Source: Auxenochlorella pyrenoidosa (Eukaryota > Chlorophyta > Trebouxiophyceae > Chlorellales > Chlorellaceae). From it: a stretch of DNA of 32,364 bases. The stretch is taken from positions 729,514-761,877 of the forward strand of contig KQ481950.1 in the NCBI GenBank assembly GCA_001430745.1. Direction: 5' to 3'. Positions 22,101 through 30,768 of this stretch are shown here, in pieces; the stretch's first letter is position 1, and every line of letters starts with the position of its first letter. The notes below the pieces were generated by a model. The model was given only the letters and a program-made list of their open reading frames with translations, did no database searches and had not been told where the DNA came from. The translations under genes and the position numbers were made by a program.

Positions 22101-25100
22101 GCCCCCAAGCCACTTGGCGTGCCCGCCGATGTGCCATTCTCCAAATATTTTCTTGCACTGCCCTGTGTCCACGTCTGATGATGCAGTGGGACTGGCGCAG
22201 AGTTGCTGTTTCTGTGCGCGTTGGGGGCACGACGGCCTCTGTGCCACCCTTGGCCGACGCGCAACAACAAGGGGAGTGCGGCAGTTGCTATGCATTTGCA
22301 GGTGCAAGGGCAGCTGGGCTTAAGCTGGGCCATCTGTTACTTATGGGTTTTGGTGATATGCCTGTCGAGTTGACATGTATTCTTCAAGCCCAATGCTATA
22401 ACTCTCTGTGCATGTGCATGATGATGCGATGAGCCTCTTCTGCTCACCATCCCCCACTGACTGCAGCCCTTGCTGCCATTGAGGCCAAGTCTACTATCAA
22501 TGGCACATATGTTTTGCCCAACCTGTCGGAGCAGCAAATGCTCGACTGCATGACACTTGAGTTGGGATACGAGTCGCAGGGGTGTGGAGGGGGCTACTTA
22601 GGTAGGCAGGCAGGGTCGCAAGGGTTTGCATGCCAACACGCATGCTTGGATAGCCCACATTTTGTCCGTGTCATGAAGGATCTGCTGATGTTGGTCCCTT
22701 TCACCAAGCAGCCTGTTGTCATACCCTTGTGCAGAGGAGGTGTTTGACTACGTCAGCAAGTTGTACGCCCTGCGCGAGGCAGCATACCCATACAATGGCA
22801 CAGCCGGGCAATGCAAAGTCGACAGCATGCCACCCTCCCCTGGCATCACACTCAGCACCTCCCCAGGTTATGATGTCATCCCTGCCAACATCGAGCTTGT
22901 TAAGCAAGTCTTGGTTCAGCGCGGCCCGCTCGCGGCCTATTGGTTTGTGGAGCCCGGGTTTTTTTCTTATGACTCTGGTGGGTTGGATGGAAGGAGCTAA
23001 GGGAGGCATTCGTCTGCTGATTATATCTTGCTCGGGTCACGAAGCCTTCGCCCCGCCCTCTTGCAGGCATATACACACCTGAGAACTGCCCGAGTGATCT
23101 GATCAACCATGCTGTGGTGGGGCCAGTGTGGGCGTTTTGGTACAGGTTGTAGACCGCATGGTTGGTTGTTGCATTCTTGCAAGCATGCTTTGCAGCCGCT
23201 TTAAGGCAGATGCTCCTCCTCGATCCCCAGGTAATTGTTGGCTATGGGCGCGATGACCAAGTTGGAGAATACTGGATCATCAGAAACTCCTGGCAAGTTT
23301 CTTGGTTGTGGGTGCAACCCGCTGCAGAGCATGCATGGGAGCCTCTAGAGGGCACATGGGTGCAAGCATGTGCCTCCGCCATGCATGATTATCTCTCCTT
23401 CGTTGACAATGGGCGTGCTTGCACGGCTTCCCAACAGGGGCGAGCAGTGGGGCCTGGACGGCTATGCCAAGGTGGCCATGGGGAGCAGCCCCAAGGGCCC
23501 TTGTGGCCTCTTCCTGTATGGGGCGTTGGCACCTCGACAGACAGGAAGGCGGCCCATCACCTTGCCGCCAGAACCGGAATTGCCGCCCCCGGCCCCGCTA
23601 CCATTGTCAGCAACCTCAGCTCCCCCACCTCCTCCCCCCCTCGACCAGACGCTCCCCCAAGGTGTGCGGCCTGCAAGAAAAGCACAACCTGCAAAAGGGG
23701 GTGGGGGTGGGGGTGGGCTGAGGATCCGTCTTGATCCGTCTATTGGGTTGTTGCCTTTGGCTCATCGCGTCATCTCCTGTGCTCTTGCCCTGCAGGCGAC
23801 TGTTGCATTCTCTACGACTTCAATGAGGTGCCCTTCCAACTGTTGGTGAACGTGTCGGTCTGCCAATGCTACCAAGAGTGTGCAACTCGGGACTCTTGTG
23901 CAAAGTGAGCGCTCTCAACCGTTCGGCGAGCGTGGCTCTCTGCCTGCTAGGTTGGGATGCATGGCTGTGTTGAGGCAGGGAGGTACTTAGTCATATGCCA
24001 ATCACTTACCACGTGCATGTTTTGAACCACAAGCACAGACATTGATGTTGCCAGCTGGCCCCTCCTCCTTTTGCAGGCGCAAGTACTGTTCCACAGGGGT
24101 GGACAGAGCAGCATGCCGCACGCTCCGACCCGAATTGTACAACCAGGCAAATCCATGTCCATCACCACCACCGCCGCCTTCGTCACTGACAGGGCCCCAG
24201 CCCTTTCAAAAGTGAGTCAATGGACCATTCGTCACCAAGTGGTACAGAAGACCCCAGCCACCTCACTTGTGCTCAACTGCATCGACTGCTTGCCCCATGC
24301 AGGGACTGGACCGCCGTTGCCATGTCAGCCGATGGCAACCAAGTCTTTGCCGCAGCCAGCAATGACCTCTACTACTTCAGTGCTGACAGCGGTGCGCTCC
24401 CAGTGTGTCGAAGGTCAGGGCGAAGTTGCGTTGTTTTCCATAGTGCACTCATCCTAGGAGAGCATCCAATCCTGACTTGCAGGCAAGACCTGGGCCTCTC
24501 CTTGGAGCAACGGCGGAACAGCGGTTGTGGATATCAGCAGCAATGGCAGTGTCAAGTGGTGGGCTTTGAACGGGGGGGATCTCTTGTTCACCGCCAACAA
24601 CTGGGCAAACGTCTACTTGTCGGGCCTGGGGTCCAAGCCGTGGACTAGGTGGGTGCCTCTTCAGCGCCGTCCAGTCCCGCAGCCTGCCATGTTTGGTCGC
24701 TTGCTTGTTGTGTGCCATGCGGGGGGTTAAAGCGGGTTAACCCGCCTGACATGCTTGCATGCCACACAGGCAAGACTTTGCTCCAGTCCTGCATTCGCTC
24801 CTTGCTCCCTAGTGCAGCATCGCAGTCAGCTCATCAGGGACGTACCTTGTGGCAGCCGCCACCGGTTACAACCTTTTTACGGCGTCGTACGACGTGACCG
24901 ATCCAAGCGGAATAGGTTATGCCGGCTCTGGCCCTGAAGAGCGCACCGGCTCTGGCGCGCGCAACTGGGTGGGCTTGGGTGGGGCATGCCGCTTGCGTCA
25001 CAAAGGCTTGCACTGTGACGCCTCAGGAACCCACTCAACGTACAATAGGTAGGCAGGGAGTGTGAGGGTTTGGCATGATCTAGGCATGATCTTTCTTTCT

Positions 25101-27247
25101 TTCTTTCTAGGCACGTCACAAAGCTGAGCGGGCTCCTGCCGCAGGTGTCGGTTGCCATGAGCAGCGACGGCTCCCGCATCCTGGCAGCCGAGGGGGGCGG
25201 CAGCCTGTACCTCAGCACCGACTCGGGTGCCACCTGGACTACAGCTAGCGGTGCAGGCTCGCGCAACTGGGTGAGCAAAGGGGTGGCTGGAGGGAGTGGC
25301 AACGGAGCAAGGTGACTGAGTGGTGGTGCAGGAAAGCAATGAGGAGCGGTGGCTGCGCACCCCGCCAACGTCGCATCCAGCTCACGCCCCCCTTGTTGTT
25401 TGCTGCTCAAGCCCAGGAATGAACTCTCCGACCTCCCAAGATGCCTCTTGCTTTTGCCCCTGGGCACTTGATCAAGCTTCAATTCTGTGCCTGTCATTGG
25501 CCCCGCCTCAACTCATGCAGGTGGCCGTCGCCATGTCTGGCGACGGAGCCTTTGAGTTTGCGTTGGAAAAGAATGGCTACCTCTACACGCACCAGCCGGG
25601 GTCGATTTACTGGTTTTACAGCGACTACTTCAGCGCGCCGCAGCCCTGGACCAGCCTAGCGGTGGCGAGCCCTGCTCCCAATTCGACGTTGGTTGCTGCC
25701 GCTGCCACGGGGGCGCCGATCCGCACTGCCACGTTTTCCTTCCAGAACGGCAACTATCTCGTAAACAACCCCACCGACCAGCCGTCAGGAGCCCGCTCCT
25801 GGCAGGCGCTGGCCATGTCGGCAGACGGCAGCAAGATCAGCGCAGTGGCTGCCAACAGCTTTGTGTACCGCTCTGCCGACTATGGGGCGTCGTGGTTCAC
25901 CCCCTTCAGGTGGGTGCATGCGTGCCGCGTACATGCCTGCCAGCCTGGCCGACTACCTGCTGCCAGCCTGGCCGACTACCTGCCTGCCTGCATGCTCGCC
26001 AGACTGCCCGCTTGCCTGCTCGCTTGCCTGCCCACTTGGCTGCCCGGCTGCCTATTCGCATGTTTGCCCGCCTGCCCACCTGCCTGTCCTCCTGCCTGCC
26101 TGCCCGCCTGCCCTCTAGCCCGCCTTCCCGCCTGCATGCCTGCTTGCCCGCCTGCTCGCGACACGCGCACTCCGCTCACCATGCTGCACACAGGCAACGT
26201 CTATGGAATTGCTGGCTGTGATGCTGTGTTGCACGTTTCATCTCGAGCACTCGTGGGGCCGCCGCATCTGCTCACCCTCGCAGGGGCCTGCGGCTGAAGG
26301 GCTACACCGGCCTGTCCAACCCGTCCTTTCCCATCGACTACTCCTCGCTCACTCTGGCGGTGGACAGAGTCCTGGGCAGCGTCGTGGACTGCCCCACGCC
26401 TGCCCTGGGCTCTTGCGCCAACGAAATCTCGAGCCAGGAGAACTTTGCCCTACAGGTGGTGTGGCTGAACCCTTGGGGGCCAGGGAGCTGGAATGCAGGA
26501 TGGGAGAGACGAGAGTGAGCAGATCAGCTGCTGAGACTGCCCCTTCCTGTGCTTTGCCGGCAGTATGTTTCATGGCGCCCGGCGCATTCTGCTGCCTCTC
26601 CCATTGCAAGCGCAGTCAACAGCTTAGCTAACCAAATACGCCTCCCCCACCCGCAGCTCACGGGGTCGCTCTATGTGCCGACCACGGGGACATACACCCT
26701 TTGGCTGTGCTCTGATGACGGCTCCCGGCTGTGGCTCAACGGGGAGGTTGTGGTCGACAACGGCGGCTTGGTGAGTGGCCCTGCCGGTGGGTGCGCACGC
26801 TGCCAACCACAGTCGCAAACCCATGGTGCAATAAGCAGGCATGCTGTTTTTGTGCATGGTTGTCTCACTTGAACAGTTTGCGTCAACCCAACCGCTTCCT
26901 GCAGCACGTCATGGTTGATAAGCCTAGCAGCCCGACAACGTTCTCAGCCGGCTGGTACAGCATCCTGTGAGTCGCAGTGCATGGCTGGGGAGTGCATGGG
27001 CAGCTTGCTTAGCCAGGTAGGCAGGCTGCATGCCCAGTGCCATGCCCTCCCTCTTTGTCGCTGCTAGTTTAATTCCTACATCACCGATGCCTGCTCCAAC
27101 CTCAGGATTGAACACTTTGACGCCACCGGCGCAGCGGGGCTGCGGCTGGAGTGGGATGGCCCCGACACCGGCGGCCGAGTGGTGGTGCCCCTGGACAAGC
27201 TGTCGCCCCTTGATCTCCAGCCAGGATCTAGTCAGCCTGGCTTTTAG
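19126..27247 (+). CDS. Secreted mosaic protein: FnIII, papain-like protease, beta-propeller, PA14
   Basis: 28 exons joining in phase, 1288 residues: 19126-19188, 19343-19452, 19639-19730, 19894-20044, 20175-20270, 20501-20595, 20721-20806, 20903-21039, 21127-21409, 21528-21682, 21878-21992, 22187-22301, 22467-22601, 22735-22977, 23067-23116, 23231-23292, 23438-23661, 23796-23904, 24077-24211, 24303-24391, 24483-24648, 24818-24968, 25145-25270, 25521-25909, 26284-26455, 26657-26770, 26905-26966, 27106-27247. Signal peptide MLLFKALILALLVAPPFCKA (1-20) fixes the start. Two fibronectin-III-like modules (about 58-170, 172-276); Ser/Pro linker (278-347); I29-like prodomain ending NTFSDYNASEL (372-461). 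C1 peptidase (462-690): Gln489, Cys495 in QGECGSCYAFA, His640 in INHAVVIVGYG, Asn661 in RNSWGEQWG, all present. CGSCY rather than CGSCW recalls cathepsin C. Then a proline linker, a nine-Cys module (738-805), seven propeller repeats of RNWVAVAMSGDG type (819-1126), and PA14 (1127-1270: LTGSLYVPTTGTYTLWLCSD, DDGSRLWLNG, GLRLEWDGP). Probably a wall or matrix protease; substrate unknown. No membrane anchor is seen. One GC donor follows 23292. Confidence 0.87.
21127..21320 (+). repeat. Coding Ser/Pro repeat (hydroxyproline-rich glycoprotein-like linker)
   Basis: This C-rich stretch of the ninth exon of the secreted mosaic gene codes for about 65 residues made almost only of Pro and Ser, in blocks like PPPSPSPPPP. 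Such blocks are typical of hydroxyproline-rich wall glycoproteins and pherophorins of green algae. It separates the FnIII-like modules from the protease prodomain. Confidence 0.92.
25091..25108 (+). repeat. CTTT microsatellite serving as a pyrimidine tract
   Basis: Four and a half CTTT units directly precede a TAG at 25108-25110. The tract lies inside the intron 24969-25144 and would make a good acceptor pyrimidine tract for an alternative exon beginning at 25111. Confidence 0.85.
25925..26160 (+). repeat. Degenerate CTGCC-rich minisatellite in an intron
   Basis: The intron 25910-26283 of the secreted mosaic gene is mostly degenerate CTGCC/CTTGCC units. Within it, a 23-base unit starting TGCCAGCCTGG is present twice in perfect tandem at 25938-25960 and 25961-25983. 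All three plus-strand frames read Leu/Pro/Ala/Cys-rich repeats there, which should not be mistaken for coding sequence. Confidence 0.85.
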
Positions 27248-27793
27248 CCTCCCCAGCCCAGCTCTGTCGGCGCGTCATGCAGCCTTCTCGAGCTCGACTT
27301 CCTTTGTGCTGCTCTTCACTGCCTCAACTCATGCCCAGCTTGCAAATAATGAATGTTCCATCCAGCGTGCTTCCATGAATGCAGCTAGTGTGCGAAACAA
27401 TCTGGTTTGATCTGTAACCCCTCGTCCACCACAGCTGCCAACACAGCATACTCCCGGAGCCATTTGATTGCTCTCGCGCTGTGTACACACGTGTCGACCG
27501 AAGCATGAACGGCAGCCGTCAACAGTTGAGCAAGCAGGGTGCCTGTTACCACACGGCAACACCATCACAGGGTTCACAACGAACCAACCCATGTGGGCCA
27601 AGGACACAGGGGATGCAACGTCTCCCCGAGCGGCAGCGGTGGGTCTCCTGAGGTGCACCTGGGGTGCCGCATGGGGACTGGATAGCAGCGCGGGCGTTGG
27701 CTCGCAGTGATGCGCGCCTCGATCGATCAAATCACCTCCAGTAGCTTTCGCCATTAGCCTGCAGCCTAGCCTGCCGCGTTCCCGCAAGCAGGT
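27248..27793. other. Intergenic region between the secreted protease and Gln-rich protein genes
   Basis: The stretch holds the 3' UTR of the secreted mosaic gene up to its TGTAA at 27413, then about 375 bases of presumed promoter and leader for the next plus-strand gene. No further gene or RNA was recognised. Confidence 0.5.
27413..27417 (+). terminator. TGTAA polyadenylation signal of the secreted mosaic gene
   Basis: TGTAA 166 bases after the TAG stop at 27247. Confidence 0.65.
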
Positions 27794-28658
27794 ATGCTGC
27801 CCGGCAGCTGCGGCTTGCGGGGCGCGCTGCCATCTCTGCCTGGCATGCATGGCATATCAAGGAGCAGCTTCAACCGACTTGGCGGCCGCCCAGTTTGGGT
27901 AGCTCGGTGTCGGCCGGCACGAGCAGCGAGCAGAGTGCGGGCGTCTCGAGAAACTGACCAGCAGGAGCATGCAGGCGCACGAGCAGCGCTAGCAGCAGCC
28001 GCAGCCTCCCTCGCGCTGAACCTCGGCGGTGGCGGCAGCGCGCTGGCGGCAGGGTAGGCGGGTGCTACAGGGCTGGTGCTGTTGCCCTTCATCATGATGC
28101 GCCACTGCTTATTGGGCTTTGCCGCTTGTACGCTGGGATGTTGAGTCATTACGCTGTGCACTTTTGGCAGCAGTGCCTTCCACCAACACCATGCCCTGCC
28201 CCCCGATCGACAAGTGCAGAGCCGACGCAGTTGATGGCACCGTGCCGCTGCGGCGTGCCGTCGTAGAGAACATGCTCCTGCAGCAGCTGACCGATAGGCA
28301 AGCCCCGTGTTACTGCTGCCAGATAGCAAGCGCGCCAGGCAGCCGTGGACGGTACAAGGAGGGCAGCAGCATGGACAGTGGGCTTGCCAGGAGTGCACAC
28401 AAGCTTGGCGCATGCGCCTTCTGAGCAGCACATCTCCGGCTGACCCTTGCCTCCCTGCAGGCTCCACTCTCTGTCCGACCAGCAGCTGGCTGAGCTACTG
28501 GAGCAGCTGTTGAGGGAGGATGCCAGGTTCCCGGCAGAGATGCTGCGGCCACCCGCTGTGGCGCCGCCTGCTGCAGCGCCCAGAGCGCAGCAGCCGCCAG
28601 CGCCAGCCGTGCCGGCGCTAGTGCAGCCGCAGCTGCCGTCGCCGCAGCTGCCGTCGCC

Positions 28659-28697
<39 letters not shown>

Positions 28698-30192
28698 CTG
28701 GCTGGCCCTGCAACAGTCTGCATCGCAAGAGCAGCCGCCTGCCCCGGCAAGCAGGGCTGGCAGGGAGGGCGTCGCCGCAGCGGGCAGCAGCACCCCAGCG
28801 GGGGCAGCGGGGCCAGCAGGAAACGTTGAGGACACAGGGACTGGCCTGGATGATGAGCAGCAGGAGGGCCCAGACCTCACGGAGCAGCTGCTGCAGCAGT
28901 TCCAGCGACAGCTGGAGGCTCGCAGCGGCGGCATTGGCGCAGCAGGCGACCGGGCGCGCGCAGGCACCAAGGCTGCTGCTGACAGCTGGCTGCCGACGCT
29001 GCCTGGAGGGCTCTCACTGGCGGACAACTGGCGGCTCATTTTGCTGGCAGTATTCGGGCCCGCTGCCCTGATCACTGCTCTAGGCCAGCTGCTGGGCAGG
29101 CAGGACGAGGAGGTGCGACGGCAGGAGCAGCAGCAGGGGACGGCCCCTCTGACAGGGGGGGCGCAGATGCCGCCGGCAGCGCTACCTGCAGCACCGCGGA
29201 CAGCCACAGCGGCCGCAGCACAGCAGCAGCAGCAGCAGCAACAGCCGCAGCCTGACCTCGCAGCTGGCAAGGATGAGCAGAAGCAGTGGTCCTTCCTGGC
29301 ATGGCTGCTCAAGCCAGCGGCGGCAGAGGAAGCCCCCGACGAGCAGGCCGCTCCCGAGCCAGCATCTAACATTTTGCAGCAGCAGCAGCCAGCACAGCAG
29401 CCAGCACAGCAGCAGACGCCACCACCCCCGCCGCTGCCGCCTCCACCACCGCCCCAGGCCGGCGTGAACGGAGGGTTGGCAGATGCGGCAGCAGCGCCTG
29501 GGGCTGTACTGTGGCAGCGCAAGACACCTGCAGCGGCTTCTGCTGACAGCGCGGGCGGCTCAAGTGCCGACAGCGGCGTCATCTGGCAGCGCAAGGGGCC
29601 GGCTGCGGACGCAACTGCCGACCAGGCTGCCGCGCAGCAGGCGGCACAGCAGGAGCAGCCGGAACCCCAGGGGCAGGGGGTCGAGGAGGCGCCCCCGCGC
29701 GACGGCGCCGCAGGCGGCAGCAGCAAACCTGCTGCGGTCAAACGGGCTGCTGATGGCGGCAGCGCTGGCGGCTTGGCCGAGCCTGCAGCCGACCTGTGGC
29801 GCGTGCCACTTGAGGAGCTGCGCTCTGGGGGCGGCAGCGACGCAGGCGTGCCCGCCAGCGCCCAGCCAGCAACGGCGGGGGATGCCGCCAGCGGTGCTGC
29901 AGCAGCAGCTGCAGGAGGCGAGCTGCAGGGGACAAGCCACGTGGAGGGAAACGATGCAGCAGCAACCGGCACTACAGCACCCTCACCATCACCCAGCGGC
30001 GCTGAAGCCGAGCCAGCTGCGGCGTCAGCAGTGGCCGCTGAGCAGGGCCGGCAGCACAGCCCGTCGCCTGCGCCAGCCCGCCGGCAGGCCAGTCCCCTGG
30101 ACAACGCAGAGCCGGACGGCTGGCTGGGCCGGCTGCAGCGCATGGGTCGGCGCCCGCCGACGGCTGCAGGGCAACGTGACGCCGATGTGTAG
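27794..30192 (+). CDS. Unrecognised plastid-targeted Gln/Ala/Pro-rich protein with one membrane segment
   Basis: Family not recognised. Three exons, 27794-28053, 28220-28297 and 28461-30192, join in phase to 689 residues. Residues 1-48 are rich in Arg, Ser and Gly and end in VRAS, like a chloroplast transit peptide. The hydrophobic stretch ARAALAAAAASLALNL then GGGGSALAA could be a second, lumen-type signal with an ALA site. A short conserved-looking helical region follows: VVENMLLQQLTDR, then LHSLSDQQLAELLEQLLRED. Next come poly-Gln (180-191 and 367-374), a predicted membrane helix WRLILLAVFGPAALITALGQ (303-322), a polyproline block, and two copies of a WQRK motif (Trp 464 and Trp 488). LWRVPLEEL (Trp 559) and GWLGRLQRMGRR (Trp 667) may be related modules. 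Most of the rest is low complexity. The second intron has a GC donor (AG|GCAAGC after 28297). The acceptor before 28220 was chosen because it is the one that keeps phase with exon 1. The main exon is secure as an open frame; the first two exons are inferred. Confidence 0.65.
28660..28695 (+). repeat. (CAG)12 repeat coding poly-Gln
   Basis: Twelve uninterrupted CAG codons give Gln 180-191 of the unrecognised plastid-targeted protein. The pure repeat is likely to vary in length between strains. Confidence 0.95.
29221..29244 (+). repeat. Second CAG/CAA tract coding poly-Gln
   Basis: Six CAG codons, one CAA and one CAG give Gln 367-374 of the same protein. Confidence 0.95.
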
Positions 30193-30768
30193 CATTGCCC
30201 TGGCCAACAACGCTGGCTGACTTCCCGGGCTTGCCGCCACCCATGTGATGGCTCTCTGCACTCAGGATTGTTTCTGGGGTGGAGGCGGCTGTTGTAAATG
30301 TTGGTGTCATCCGACAGGCCTGCTACTGCAATTAGCCTCGGCGCTCGAGCCACTGGTACCGCATCCAGGAGAGGGAGCAGACAGGCGGGTGGGAGCTCCG
30401 GCCCGATTCGAACCCGATTTGCCAGTGTGCCTTCGAAGATTGCAATGGGAGACGCCAGGGGACCACAAGGAGCTCGGGCCACTGCCATTCCCCCACTTCG
30501 GCCGAGCTGGCAGGGCGCCCCTATGGCAGTGGACCTGTCCTGGCTGCCTGCTCAATTCTTGCCCACTCGACCAATCGGTTTCAATTTCACCGTGTAGACT
30601 GCCCAGCGCTGGCGCACTGCTTCCGCCTTACTGCGCGGCTTCGGCGTTTCCGGGCGCCTGGAGGGCGCCTTTACGACAGGCAGGCCCAGCACCAGCAATT
30701 TCGGTGGCTATGCAGCGACTCTGAGGCGGCAGGAGCGCGCTATTGAGTCTGCTGTCGCGTCTGGAGCT
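30193..30768. promoter_or_regulatory. Intergenic region upstream of the response regulator gene
   Basis: The first 100 bases are the 3' UTR of the Gln-rich protein gene. The rest is presumed promoter and leader of the response regulator. A CCAAT occurs at 30571-30575, about 200 bases before the start codon, but a single short motif is weak evidence. A 99-codon open frame (30298-30597) has no recognisable features and is not called. Confidence 0.45.
30293..30297 (+). terminator. TGTAA polyadenylation signal of the Gln-rich protein gene
   Basis: TGTAA 101 bases after the TAG stop at 30192. Confidence 0.6.

Noticed and set aside
25925..26297. Continuous plus-strand frame of Leu/Pro/Ala/Cys repeats following the propeller exon.
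   Set aside because: All frames look alike here because the DNA is a CTGCC-type simple repeat. The flanking exons have good GT and AG sites and matching phase, so this is an intron.
30400..30425. A GATTCGAACC-type motif resembling the T-loop of a minus-strand tRNA gene.
   Set aside because: The bases around the loop cannot form a T-stem beyond the first pair, and no anticodon arm or acceptor stem is present at the right distance.
28149..30488. A 779-codon open frame on the minus strand, the longest single open frame in the window.
   Set aside because: It is the exact antisense of the Gln/Ala/Pro-rich exon. Its Cys/Ser/Gly runs are what CAG and GCN repeats give when read backwards, and it has no domain or motif. 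The plus strand has targeting signals, in-phase splicing and a TGTAA.
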